Below, one piece after another: positions 21,246 to 33,667 of a stretch of 64,000 bases of DNA. The position numbers and the translations under genes were made by a program. Source of the stretch: Diospyros lotus (lineage: Eukaryota > Streptophyta > Magnoliopsida > Ericales > Ebenaceae); contig NC_068351.1 in NCBI RefSeq assembly GCF_014633365.1, positions 4,016,879 to 4,080,878 on the forward strand, written 5' to 3'. Each line of letters starts with the position of its first letter. The first letter of the stretch is position 1. Under the pieces are notes generated by a model. It did not search any database. It had not been told where the DNA came from and saw nothing but the letters and a program-made list of their open reading frames with translations.

Positions 21246-22346
21246 ATGAAGATCTTGGAAAAGAAAATTTGGGTGAACCAGCCAGGTACATTGAAGATCA
21301 TCCCAGAAGAACCAGATGACTTGTTCTTAGCCTACAGCCTCATCTCCATCGGCGACGTGATCACCACCCAGACCTCCCGGAAAGTTCACCAGAGCACCGT
21401 CTCCGGCAAGAACAAGAACCCATGTCGGGTCCATGTCAAGCTGGAGATCAGTGTGGCCGCCGTTGACTACAAGGGCTCGTCGGCGCTTCGGATCAGCGGC
21501 AAGAACCTGGCAGCAACCGAGCATGTCAATGCAGGGCTGTTCCATACCCTGGAATTGGATGTGAACAAGGAGTTCAGTTTGAGGAAGAAAGTGTGGGATG
21601 CTCAAGCAGTGAAGAAGCTGGAAGATTATAGCTCGTCCGGGTGTGATGATTTGGCTGTTCTTTTGATGGATGAGGGGCTGGCGAATCTGTTTTCAATTGG
21701 GAAATCTGGTTCCAAGTGTTGTGCAAAGGTTGAAGAAAGGCCAAGCCCTAAGACTGGGCTGGCCAAGTTTTTTGAGAGAGTGTTCTGGGCTCTCACAAGG
21801 CATGTTGATTTCAACACAGTTAGGTGCGTGGTGATTGCCAGCCCTGGAAGAACAAAGCAAGAGTTTCGGCAATACCTGGTTTCTGAGGCTCAGAGATTGA
21901 AGATGAAACAGATAGAGAAGAACAAATCACGCTTGGTTTTGGTGAACACAAGTTCTGGGAAGGAGAGCTCTTTGAAGGAGGTTCTGTGTGATCTCACAGT
22001 GATGCAATTCGTGAAACATACCAAGGCTGCCGTGGCTATGCGGGAGTTCACAGAGTTGTTGTCGACCGACTTGGACCGGGTTTGCTATGGGTTGAGGAGC
22101 GTTGAGGCTGCGGATGAGCTGAGGGCCATTGAAACCCTAATGATCACAAATGAGCTTTACAGAAGCGGAGAGACAGTGCTGAGGAAGAAGTGTGTTGGGT
22201 TGGTGGAGTCGGTGAAGGAAGCTGGAGGGAAGGCGGTGGTGTTTTCACGGGGGGAGGAGGAGGAGGAGGAGGAGCTGGCTAAGCTCACTGGTGTGGCTGC
22301 AATTCTCAGATTTCCATTGCCTGATCTTGATCAGATGGTTTTGTAA
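21246..22346 (+). CDS. PEL: PELOTA/Dom34 ribosome-rescue factor, single exon
   Basis: One exon of 366 codons (stop 22344-22346). The start at 21246 is chosen because the family begins MKI and the in-frame bases upstream lack an ATG. Three eRF1-like domains are recognisable: N-terminal Sm-like domain (GTLKIIPEEPDDLFLAYSLI, then SALRISGKN), central domain (DFNTVRCVVIASPGRTKQEF, ENKSR-like NKSRLVLVNTSSGKE) and C-terminal domain (CYGLRSVEAADELRAIETLM, ending AAILRFPLPDLDQM). PELOTA with HBS1 dissociates stalled ribosomes in no-go and non-stop decay; in tomato, PELO alleles affect geminivirus susceptibility. This copy has an unusual acidic run EEEEEEEE near residue 339 and several departures from consensus, so it may be a diverged paralogue or retrocopy. 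Its 3' end converges on the helicase gene. Confidence 0.93.
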   Translation: MKILEKKIWVNQPGTLKIIPEEPDDLFLAYSLISIGDVITTQTSRKVHQSTVSGKNKNPCRVHVKLEISVAAVDYKGSSALRISGKNLAATEHVNAGLFHTLELDVNKEFSLRKKVWDAQAVKKLEDYSSSGCDDLAVLLMDEGLANLFSIGKSGSKCCAKVEERPSPKTGLAKFFERVFWALTRHVDFNTVRCVVIASPGRTKQEFRQYLVSEAQRLKMKQIEKNKSRLVLVNTSSGKESSLKEVLCDLTVMQFVKHTKAAVAMREFTELLSTDLDRVCYGLRSVEAADELRAIETLMITNELYRSGETVLRKKCVGLVESVKEAGGKAVVFSRGEEEEEEELAKLTGVAAILRFPLPDLDQMVL

Positions 22347-22745
22347 TCAATTTTTTTTTTCTTTTCCTCTCAACACGCTGTTACTTACAACTTTATTAAA
22401 TAGCAAAAACTACATTTGTCTTTCTTTAACATAAACACAACAAATACGCGGAAGCTATAAGAAAAACTTGGAACAAACAACCATTCAGCATGAAACTCGT
22501 GTATTCAACATCCACGTTGAAAGCCCCATCTCAACTTCCAAAACATGAAGGACCCCTAACAACTTAAAAGCGCCTCCAATAATAATCTTCGGCCAAAAAT
22601 AGAATAGATTGTTGAGATGCCAAAGGCACTGGAGAAAAAAGATTATGCTCTGCTGTCTATTTCCAAGTGCCAAGAAATCATCTGTTGTTTCTCTTCAAGG
22701 TTCATGTATGAAAATGTAATGAGATCAGCCCATCATAGCAAGCAT

Positions 22746-25700
22746 TTAAAGCAAACCAGCTTTCTTAAGAGCAGCCTCAAAGTCTTCGTTGCTTGTCCAG
22801 GAGGGTACCTGCACCCCAAGAAATAGATTAGAAATAGTGCCGTTGCCTGCATCTTTAGAAACGGGCATTTTCACTGTTACTGTCTCCTAAATCTTATATT
22901 TACAACACCAAAATTTCCCTACTACCACTGTTAGAAAAGAAACACCAAAAAGAAGAAACAGAACAAATAGCTCTCCGGAAGACATTCTTTGGATTTAACC
23001 TTTACCTCGGCTACTTCCATGTTAAAATGCCTCTCAATTTTAGCCATGATCATGCCATCCCCCCTATCATCACATAGCAAATTGAACACAGCTCCTGCAG
23101 GAATAAGTAAAAATCATTTACAATTAGCCACGAGGTGGACCCTCAAGCTCATCAAGAGTTAAAACAAACATAAAAACACAAACAACTCAATGCTTATTTA
23201 GCGAAAAAAAGAAGCCAATACTTGAGAAACATGGAAACCCTTATAGCTCAATGTAACTTGAGAACCATGCGGCTATGCCAATACAAGAGAGAATGCAGGC
23301 AGCCAGACAGATTGTCCAAGTCCGGAATTATATAGAGTCAGCAAAAAGAAAAGGTAACTAATCTTTGGACAAATATTCAGCACTGATGAAAATGAGAATC
23401 CAGAACACAACAGTCAATGTAAACAACAAAATACCAGAACTTATTAATGCAAGAGATGGACAAATAGATGTCACAATTCAACTCAACTAAGCATATTTCT
23501 AACCTTCTGAAGTTGGCAAAAAACAGGAAACCACTGTAAAGATACAAATGTCCAGCAAAATTCAGTCCTGAGACCTTCTACTTGTAGTCACAACTTGACT
23601 TCTGATTATTGATGCTGGTGCACAAAATTCACTCTCATTTACAAGTTTAAGTAGAAGAATGTATACTCAAAATTATAGAGGATCCAGTTCTACACTTCAA
23701 AGGTAAATAAATATCTAACAACATATCCAAAATCTCATTAACTAAGGTACAGGAATTGCAACAAAAAAAGTGTACTTGTTGCTAACTCAACAAGATCTAT
23801 AATTGTGGTTTGACAACTTCTGAAGGGGAGGGGGGATGGAGAGATTCTCACCAACAAATAATTGTATTTCTTAGAATAAACACTTCGTGAACGAAATATA
23901 GATGCAATAGCAAATAAGACATCCAAAAATGAATAGAAATTACCCTTTCGTCCAAAGCGTCCTGCCCTCCCAACCCGATGCAAGTACACCTCACAATCAG
24001 GCTCTGACGGATTGCTATGCTTCACTGGAAGATCAAAATTGACCACCAAGTTAACCTACAAAAATAGACAACAATTAGGGCATAGGCATACCACTAGATA
24101 GAAAAAATAACAAATGAAGCTAAGAGTTACACACCAGTGATTGGTCAAAACCACGGGCCAGAACATCAGTTGATATGAGTACTTGAGTTAACCCATCTTT
24201 AAACTCCTTGACTATCTTGTCCCTGTCTTCTTGCTTTAGAGCACCTTGAATAGTTGTTACCTCATAGCCATAATCGGTAAGTGCTTTATGCAGCATGCCG
24301 GCACTGTTTCTTGTGCGAACAAAAATGATTGTCTGCCCTAACTTCTGTCCTACTTCAAAAATCTTGTCTTTGATAACCAGTATCTTTGCAAGCTCATCAG
24401 GACATCTCACCTTGTACTGCTTTACAGACTCCAAGGACAGTTCTTCTCTGTTCACAAACATTTGGTTGTAGTCACCTTTGAACAGATCTTTAACAATCTT
24501 CGACACGAAGGCCTTGACAGATTCATCAAAAGTGGCAGAAAAGAGAAGCACCTGGTTTCCAGCATATATTAAATGTCACATCCACATGCCCAATTTTGAA
24601 AATGCATAAGAATTCCGCAGATAAACCACTGAAACATACATTTCTGGGAGAGCGAAAAAAAGTATCCATGTGCATAAGACCAACTTTTAGAGCTCAACCA
24701 ATGAATATCATCAAACAAATGACACAAACAATAAAAAAAATTGCTGCATTTCTTAGTTTCTTCTCTCTGTTCTTGTGAATGTCTCCCAGGATTTCTTTAG
24801 CAGCTAGGGTTCGAGGCAAGAGAGCATTCATCTTATTTCTTATTTATTTTGGTGATGAGATCAGTGTGTCTAACGTTGAAAAAGGTTGCCTGCAAATAGA
24901 GTCGCGCCAAATGGAACGCCTTGGTGACTCACCTCCTTTCTGCTGGTGATACCCTTCAGAGTTTCAACATGAGAATTCAGATACCTTCTTCTTTCTAATG
25001 ATATCACCCTTATTGTTTTAAAACACATTTTGTATTTCACAACCGCTAAACTAATGAGATCATTCCAATTGGGGAATGTTGAGGTTAAGCCTTCTCCTTC
25101 AGGTTCAAGGTTTGCTCCTTTATTGTCACTTGTTTCAGGCCAACCCTTGGGCTCTACTTTCAAATTCAAAATGACTCAGAATAATGTCGTACAGAGATTT
25201 CAGCATTGCATTGTGAGAAACTGGCCTTGGTTACGTGTATCCTCTCAATTCTGTTTGATGTACTTTTCTGTCAATTTTTTATGATCCCATCTTCTATGGC
25301 CAACAAACTTAAGAAGATTTAGAGACACTTTCTTTAGAGAGCATTAGGGATGAGGTCAAGTTTGCACTAGTTGATAGGAACAGTGTGTTCACTCGTGATT
25401 TAGGAGAATTACACATTGGGAAGCTTGGGTTTTTTCAATAATGGTCCTTTTAGGCCGGTATTTTGGAAGACGCCATGATACCCAACTATGGTCATGAGTG
25501 AGGTAAGCAGCCTCCAGACAGAGTGTTACTGGTTTGCATAGGTTGTTGGAGGAGGATTATGAAGTTTTAGGACTGAGTCTTTTGTTTCACCTAGTACAGG
25601 AATCATAGTGGGATGTTTTTTTTTGGCAAATTGTTACCAATCTGTAATGGAAAAGGCAGCCTACTTCAGAAGGTGTTTCTCTTTATCCTTGGCATCATTT

Positions 25701-28184
25701 TAGCCCATGTGTTCAAAGTACAATCTTCAAGATTGGTTGGACAGATTTTATGCTTGGCCTACTCCGTAACCATCCAATGTTGACAGGGGGAGCACAAGTG
25801 GCTTTGACACCTAGTTGAGACTACAAAGACCCAAGTTGGAGATTGAGTGACCTGCACATTACTGTGTGTGTCTAGAACAATTCGTTTGTTTAGTTCCAAC
25901 AATTTGAGATGGAAGAGGTAGATGTTGATTGCAAGGCACTTTGTATACAACTGATTACCGATTTTATTAACCACTTGGTCCTTCATTTTCTTTTGGGGAT
26001 CAAAGCTAATGCATCCCACGACTGTTTCAACTGCCTAAGATTGACAGTAGTCATTTGAACAGTAAGCTCAAACTGTAGACTCAACAATCAAATTGTGGTT
26101 TCAATTAGAAAAACCACCCCAAGAAAAGTAATAATAATTGACATTAATGGTGCAATTTTGATTGCTAAACCCCCAACCCCAAAAAAAAAAAAATGTCTAC
26201 ATAAAGACAACAGAAGGGAAAAAAAATAAACCCTGTTGGACAGCACTCACCAGATAGAAACTCCCAATATAAAATAAGACATGCAAAGCAATCTTAGGTA
26301 AAGAAATATTATAAGCATATCAAACATAGAGCAAAACATACCTGGCAGTCTGGACTGCTTCGGACTATTCCCTTCATGATCCTCAGAGAATCATCTTTAA
26401 AGCCACTCTGCACCGAAAAAATCTCACATCATGTCATAAAATCGTTGAAATTATACTTGCATACTTTAATCCATCAAGGTAAAAGTACTATCAGCCAGGA
26501 ACTATCAAGAGACTAGTAGGAGTGACCTTATTTGCATGACAATTCAATGCAGATTGACCAAGCCCAATTTGAGTGAGCTTACTGGAAGTTTTTTCTTGTA
26601 TAATCAATGTCAATTGATGCAAGTTTACTCCACTTAGTTCTCTTGCAACCTTGCAATTTTTATTATAAATATAGTTCTAGCAATGCTAATGAACTGAGAC
26701 AGTTAATGGCTTAGAGATTGAATAGATATCATCAGATACCATCAACAATCACCAGAGACAGTCAATGGGGCAGATATTCCTTAGCCAAAAGTTACGAGCA
26801 ATTAACGGGAACACAAAGCTGCCATAAATGTTAAGTTGAGGGATCATTGTACAGGTACCAATAAAGTAGCCGGCAAGAAAATTTATACCTAAAACAAGAT
26901 AAATATAGAAAAGGTGAATATTTTTGGGGATCTAAAGTATCTAAGTTGAAATAATCTCAAGACCTATAGTACCTCTGCCAACATGTGGTCAGCTTCATCA
27001 AAAACCAGAATCTTCAAAAAATTCATGCTCAATTTTTTTGCTGTCAGCCATTTATTGATTGTACCAGGTGTGCCAATCACTACTTGTGCTGTCATGGGTG
27101 GTCGCTTCTGAATTGGAATATAATTGGAGCTATCCATTGGCACAGCACATTCAGAAGTAATTCCGGTAAACTTCCCCATCTTCTTTAGAACTTCCATGTT
27201 CTGCACCATAGTACATTGATTACTATTAGTTAAATCCAATGAAATGCTTATGAATAATCCACTACCTAGTACCTACCACACCATACATCAAACTAAAATA
27301 ACATGAATCCTTACCCATCGAAGAAATATATACTACTTCAACTGGCACCAAAAACATTCCAGTCTTGCCTTAGTGAAGTGAAACAGAAAACTCAAGAACA
27401 ACTCACAGAACAATTTAACTGATAAACAATTATAAGAATATGAAAAACCATCTATATACAAATACAAACATTGTTAATCATTATTGGGTGCCACAGATCC
27501 AAGTTCCAAACATATTGTGGGATAAAAGCTACCCCCAACTGACACTAATGCACAAAGATACCTGAATCGCCAATTCTCGAGTGGGACAGATACAGAGCGC
27601 CTGAGGAGCATTGAGTTTCGGATCAATGCGACTCAACATGCCGAGCACGAAACAAGTGGTCTTCCCGGAACCATTGTGTGCTTGGGCAATCAGGTGCTTA
27701 TAGGGCGGAGTCAGAATCATGGGCAGACTGACGGCCTGGATCTTACTAGGTCTCTCGAACTTCATTTCCGCATACAGTCCCTTCAACAGGTCCGGGGACA
27801 AGTTCAAGTCCTCGAACGTCTTCGCAGATGCATACAGCGTATCGCCCGCTGTGACCTGAACGCCAAATCAAAACCCTAACAACGTGAGATCAAAATCCTA
27901 GGCTCAAAGTCCGTAAGAGAGAGAGAGCGAGCGAGAGAGAGAGAGAGTACGGCTTTGATGTTGGAGTCTTCGGGGTCGTCGAGGAAGTCGTGCTTCTTCT
28001 TGGAGTCGTCGATGGCTAAAGAGTCGATTTTGAGGTCGGCGGAGGTTGAAGGAACATCTCGTTCTTCGGAGGCTTCTTCTTCCGCTTCGTCGCCCCATGA
28101 TCGCTTGACCTCCGGCTTCGATGGGGCGGGGGCGGGGGCGGGGGCGGGGGCGGGGGCGGTGGTGGTGGTCTCGTTGTCGGCCAT
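22746..28184 (-). CDS. RH38: DEAD-box ATP-dependent RNA helicase, DBP5/LOS4/RH38 type (8 exons)
   Basis: Minus-strand coding exons: 28184-27951, 27855-27562, 27200-26973, 26407-26342, 24551-24135, 24055-23944, 23094-23006, 22808-22746; all introns GT-AG, total 500 residues, as expected for LOS4. Motifs: Q motif FERPSKIQ, motif I AHNGSGKT (about 137-144, the DBP5 form), Ia PTRELAIQ (169-176), GTPG, DEAD (244-247), SAT (279-281), [15 protein letters not shown], and [13 protein letters not shown] (about 439). DBP5 acts at the cytoplasmic face of the nuclear pore and remodels mRNPs during export; Arabidopsis LOS4 mutants are temperature-sensitive. The N-terminal region has an (Ala-Pro) run coded by a GGGGGC hexanucleotide repeat on the plus strand (about 28124-28159). 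Intron 4 is 1.8 kb and holds unrelated sequence. Confidence 0.95.
24552..26341 (-). other. Long intron 4 of the helicase gene
   Basis: 1.79 kb, far longer than the neighbouring introns. The part at about 24780-25640 is less AT-rich, has short open frames on both strands and looks like an insertion, but I recognise no domain in it. An A-run of 13 lies at about 26181-26193. Confidence 0.5.
28124..28159. repeat. GGGGGC hexanucleotide repeat in coding exon 1 of the helicase
   Basis: About six copies of ggggcg/gggggc in a row on the plus strand code for alternating Ala-Pro on the minus strand. Runs of four or five G at regular spacing could form G-quadruplexes on the non-coding strand. Copy number is likely to vary between individuals. 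Confidence 0.85.
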
Positions 28185-29890
28185 GGAAAAGGAAGAGGCG
28201 GCGATCGACAAAGAGTTGCTCTTCCAACGCTGTTAAAAGCAAGCAGTGAGGATAGTATCGGCGTAAGTTCACAGCTAATTGCACCTCCACCGCCTCGATT
28301 AGCAGTAGCTACTATAGATTGAGCGCCGCCTTCGATTTGCCGATCCCGTGTTTGTGAAATTGTCTCAAAAGACAAACTTGGAAATAAAGGAATTCATGGC
28401 GGTGTTTGGAAGTCGGGCTATATATTGCCATGATATTTTTTTTCCTTTAATATCCATATGTAAATAAAAAATATAGTATTTCTAATAATACTTTCTGTAT
28501 ACATAATTTAGTTTTTATTTTTTAGATTAATCTTTAAAAAGGATGAATTTTGTCATAATATTAGTGTTATCTTTATTTGATCACAACTTAATGGTCATTA
28601 GCTTTGTATATTAAAGTTATCTCTAGTTATCATTTCTCTCACCAAGTCAAATTTTTAGCAAGAGAGACAATCGCTATTTGTTTCAACGCACTATCCTATA
28701 TCACTCGTCATCTCTCGACTAGCCCGATGTCCACAGCGTCTATCACCATCCATTCCCACAATAGTCACCACCAAATGAGAGGCATCACCATCGTTGTCAA
28801 AGCATGTTGCAACCAATTTTTTATCGACCGGAGACATCGCTATCACACACGACCAGAAAAGACCTTTCACGAGTTGCCATCACCCACAATCGAATAAGAC
28901 AAAGAGTCATGATCGCCCACGTCCAAAGAAGACAAAGCGTCGCCATTGCCCAAGGCCGAATAACACAAATAAACACAATAGGCTTTTGATTTTTGTAATT
29001 AGGGTTCCCAATTTCAATTGTGGTTGTTAGATAAATTCGGTCAGTCACAACGAAGATTGGATGAAAATAGAGTTTTCGATCGCCCACAATGACGATTGGA
29101 TTATGGTTGGGTCTCAGTCATGTTTTCCAATTTCATATGTGTTTGTGTTTTTTTTTTTTTTTTGTGTGTTTTTTAGCATATTTGGGCTATTAATGTATTG
29201 TGTTTGTGTTTTTTGAATTGATTTGAGTATTAATTTATCATATTTGGGCAAATAAATAAATGAAATAGGAATACAAATAGAGAGTGAAATATGTAACGTG
29301 GTTGGAGTAAATATAGTTTTTTGAAATAAAATAATAATAAAAAATAAATTATTTATAATATAATAGAGACAAAAATAAGGAGTGTGATTTGAGATAATTC
29401 AAATGACAATAACCCTTGGGATGACATTCCCTTGCAGACGCCTTGCCATCGTACTTTTTTAGTGACGAGGAGGTAAACTCGAGTATTATTGTCCAAATGA
29501 CAATAACCCTTAAATTTTATACATGCATAATAAGGAGAATTAAATTTTTAAACAGTTAACTAATTTAGTTTTATTTAGCCACTTTAATTAAACTAAGCAT
29601 CATTATGCACTTCTCTTAAGAAAATATAATGTAAAATACGATAAATTTATCTTTAATAAATTATATAAAATTAAATCTTCTCAAGATGTTTAATATGAAT
29701 ATGTATAATTATTTATAACTGGAAAAAAAAAATGATTCTTGTGAAGGTTCAGACACAATGTTGGGTTTAGTTTGGTCCGCAAGAAAGTTTCGTGCACTAC
29801 CATGTTGGTTTAGTTTTGATAATTTAGTTTTGGTTTGGAATAGTTGGGTTTTTAATAATTTATTTTTCATCTTATAAGTAAGAATAAATT
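28185..29890. other. Helicase 5' UTR, then spacer with no gene seen
   Basis: The first 200 bases are the GC-richer leader of the helicase. The stretch 28640-29110 has short overlapping frames with repeated phrases such as 'cgatcgcccac' and 'aagacaaag'. It looks like part of a transposable element with no recognisable domain. A T-run lies at about 29148-29163. Confidence 0.45.
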
Positions 29891-30421
29891 ATATATATTT
29901 TAATATATTTTAAAAAATTTAACAAATAATTTAATAAAAATCTTGAAATACTTCACAAATTTATATTAATCATTGCATATACGAGTTTGAAAAGCATTCT
30001 AACCTTATATTAATATAATTTTATTTTACTCATTTTAACAAACGCTATCTAAATAAGGTTTGTTAATCAATATATAAACTGAAAAATGTGGGATATAAAA
30101 ATTATTTCAGACAAAAGTGTTTTTCATTGTATTTGTTAAATTTATCTGGTAACTAACTGAAAAGAAGTCACGTGATTTTTTATCTATAATTATTTAAATA
30201 AATTTATCTCTCTCCCTCCAGATAGATTTATCTAGAACTTCACAGATAAGAAAAAATGACTCATATGCCCCCTATATATTTTAAAAAATTTAACAAATAG
30301 TCTGATAAAAATCTTGAAATACTTCACAATCTTATCTTGACCATTATATATTTTTGGTTCGGAAAACATTTCAACCTTATCTTTATATAACTTTATTTTG
30401 CTCATTTAACAAATGCTACCT
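29891..30421 (+). mobile_element. MITE (family A), full copy preceded by a partial copy
   Basis: The full copy spans about 30055-30421, from 'ataaggtttgttaatc' to 'catttaacaaatgctacc'. It is preceded by a partial copy of its right half (about 29891-30055), which contains the same 'taaaaatcttgaaatacttcaca' segment. The termini are inversely related (…tttgttaa / ttaacaaa…). A reverse-oriented copy of the same family lies at 49796-50158. No coding capacity; termini and size suggest a hAT-type MITE. Confidence 0.65.
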
Positions 30422-30439
30422 TTAAAAAATAAAAAAATT

Positions 30440-31240
30440 AGTATTTGATGTATAAAATATCAATAGTTGGTGTTTTAATTATTAAAAATTATTACTTTAA
30501 ATTCTTATTGTGACTTAACATTAGCACATTTATGAATACACCCGTTTTTGCTAGTGATACACCACGTAAATTATTAGTTGGTAGTATTTGAATATAGTAA
30601 TTAGTTTGGAGTTCTCCCTCAATAATTAAAAAATATGATATTTAATCCTTAATATACAAAAATATTAAGATTTTGTATTTCAACTATTAAAAATTATCAT
30701 TTTAAGTTTTTATCATGACTATAAGTAAACAGAGTAGTTATTTATACCATGTAAAATATATACATAGAAAAGAGAAAATGCCACGTCATAAAAAGAAAAA
30801 GAGAAAATGCCACATCATAAAAAGATCACGTCAACGAAACATGTCAGATTAAAATTTATGTTGATGGAAAAAATACCAAATTATCCATAGCTTAAATAAT
30901 CCTTATTTTTTGAACTTGATTCTATTGCTCTCTCATTCTCTTGTTTATATCTTATATTGTGTATCAAGATAATGACTTAAAATTAATAATTTTTAATAGT
31001 TAAAACACAGAATCTTGATGTTTTTGTACATTAAAATTAAATATTACATTTTTTAATTGTTGGGTGTGCACAATGAACCAATTAACCTATTCAAATACTG
31101 TCAATTAGTCATTTACATAACATGTCACTTACAAAAATAGACACGTTCATACATACGCTAATATTCCGTCACGATAAGTATATCAAAGATTTATTGTCAT
31201 ATTTTTTAATTATCAAGTGGATGTATTATACATTAATTCT
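30440..31240. mobile_element. Long-inverted-repeat element, about 800 bp
   Basis: The left arm, about 30440-30725, and the right arm, about 30960-31240, are reverse complements over roughly 280 bp. Matching blocks include 'caataattaaaaaatatgatatttaat' with its complement, 'aactattaaaaattat', and 'agtatttgaatat'. The 230-bp centre has no coding capacity. This looks like a non-autonomous DNA transposon with long terminal inverted repeats; exact ends and target duplication were not fixed. Confidence 0.6.
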
Positions 31241-33667
31241 TTTTAATAATATCTATATATTACAAGAATGAACAAATGTCATTAAAAAAAAAAAAGATTA
31301 CACACTTCTAATGGACAACAAGTAACATTTTTGTTTATTTTATTTTTTAATTAAGGTTGCTGGTTTTGGCTTTCTTGCACGCTTTTCGTTTCTTAATTCA
31401 GCCACCTTCCACGGCTTCAAGTCCTCAGCTTGTATGTGTGTGTATATATCTAATAATTCTTTTAAGGATAATAATTAATATGTAATAAATTTATTTTATT
31501 TAAAAATACACAATTAATTAATATAATTTATTTTTAAATAATATATATTTATTACCTAGATTACATGGAAACAAAAATAAAAAATGAATACAATACGAAA
31601 TGAAAATAAAAAAATGTTATTTTTTAAGAAGGTAAAAAACAAAAACATAAAGAAAACAAGTAAATAAAAAAAATGAATCTTTTTGTAAATATAATTTTTA
31701 ATATAAATATAGTTATTTAATTTAAAAATAAATATAAATTTCATAATATATTCAAACAAATTATAGAAAGAATTAAAAATTTTGATTCAGAGATAAAAAA
31801 AATTTTATCTCTATGGATCGATATTTTTCTAATATTATGAAATGGCCACAAAAATTTTTTAAAATTACAAAAGTGGCCTGAAAATGTTTCTTGATGTTTC
31901 AAAAATAAAAATATTTTAAAAACGTCAAAATGATACCCCTAAAATTTTTGTGTGTATATTAATTTATTACATTTTATTTTTAACACACAAGCAATCTTAT
32001 TAGCTAAAATAATAAAAATATTATTTTAAATCATTTAAAAAAAGTATGAAAATTTGATAATAAGGAAAAATATGTAAATATTAAAAAGATTTCATTTCTT
32101 TAAACAAAGTTCCTATATTCAGATAAAAAAACAAAATTATATATTTAGAGAACAAAATAAAAATATTTAGAAATACATGTGGGAAGAAGGACCATATCCT
32201 TCCACCCACAACTCCCTAAGGCCTGTTTGGAAGGTAACTAAAATTTAGAATGCACAGAAACCTTTTTGGAAGTGTTGTTTTAGTATTTTCGAAACTTTTC
32301 CTTAAACACTAAAAAATGTTTTTGGATAATTTTTAAAACTTTTCATAGTTATTTCATAATATTAAAAAAATATCAAAAATAAGTTTTCGATTTGAAAACT
32401 CATTTTCATTCACAAATATAAATGATTTTTTTTTCTCTTTAACTCAAAATTCTTAATTTTTTTTAGATATATTATAGAATTTATGTTTATTTTTAAATTA
32501 AATAATTATTTTCTTTATATTAAAAATTTTATTTTTTTATTTACATGTATTTGTTTCTTACTTTTTTTTAAAAATGACATTTCTCTATTTTTATTTTTCA
32601 TTGTATTCATTCTTTATCTTCACTTCGATACAATTTAGACTAAAACTCTCCTCATTATAACTAAGAAAAAGAGCCATGTAACCCCCCTAGGCATAATTGA
32701 GTGAGAAAGGGACAGACTGAAAGCTTGTTTAGAGACTCTCAGTGTGGGTTCAATTTTTGGGAAAAACATAATATTTTTTTCTGGAAAAAACCTTGAGAGT
32801 GGTATTAGTGGTACAAAGACTTACCATCACCCTAGTCACTCGGACACATTTCTCGATTTACCTCTTCAATGTAGTTTTAGGAATAGGGTAGTTTAGGACG
32901 TCAGTAATGATGTGTAATTCCAAAAAAGAAAAAGAATCATGTAATATATATATATATATATAGTGTATTATTTAATTGTTATGTAGAATTTTTTCCACGT
33001 CATTTATATTATACATCATATTTTTACGTTATTTTTAGATAAAAATAATAAAAAAAGCATCCAAACGATAAAAAAGTTGGTGGTGGCTGTGGTGGTGACA
33101 GCCAGCTGAGTCACATTTACGTACTTATCTTATATTCATATTTTTAATAAATATAAATATATATAATACATAAAATGTGGGGGAAAAAAAAAATGGTGTT
33201 TACGTTTAAGCCAAAGGCATGGAGATGGAGGATGGAAAGCGTGAAACATTGTGATGAATGGGATATACACGTAAAAACAACTGGGTTTAACAATACAGAA
33301 ATAGGAAAGGGCATCAATGGCGGCGAAGCCTCCAATCTGCGGCTTCACTCTCACACTTTTGACGAGGCTTGCCCATTTCCACAAAGTACAATCAAAGCCT
33401 AACTCAGAGGTGACTCGATTTGAAAAGGTTGTTTAATGCAATCTTGCCGATGATTCTTCTTCATCGTGCTGTCTGTCTGAGTGCGAGTCCAGCTCAGCCG
33501 CCTCAGTAGTAGTTAAACACTAATCTCTTTCTTTCTTTATCGTTAATCCAAATCCAAAGTCTGAAACGACACAAGACCATCCCTTAATCAAATATATATA
33601 TATATATATATGTTCTCTCAATCGCCACAATTCTGGCTCTCTGATTCTCATCATATATCGTTACATA
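31241..33667. other. AT-rich spacer upstream of the aspartic protease
   Basis: Long poly-A/T rich sequence with (TA) runs at about 32945-32961 and 33594-33611. The last 250 bases are less AT-rich and probably hold the promoter and 5' leader of the protease. No gene or RNA was recognised; small open frames at 33136-33400 have no family features. Confidence 0.5.

Noticed and set aside
28604..29030. Overlapping small frames on both strands
   Set aside because: No recognisable domain, repeated short phrases, and no promoter or splice structure; more like transposon debris than a gene.
33136..33402. Small frames on both strands upstream of the protease
   Set aside because: They overlap each other, have no family features and lie in promoter-distance sequence.
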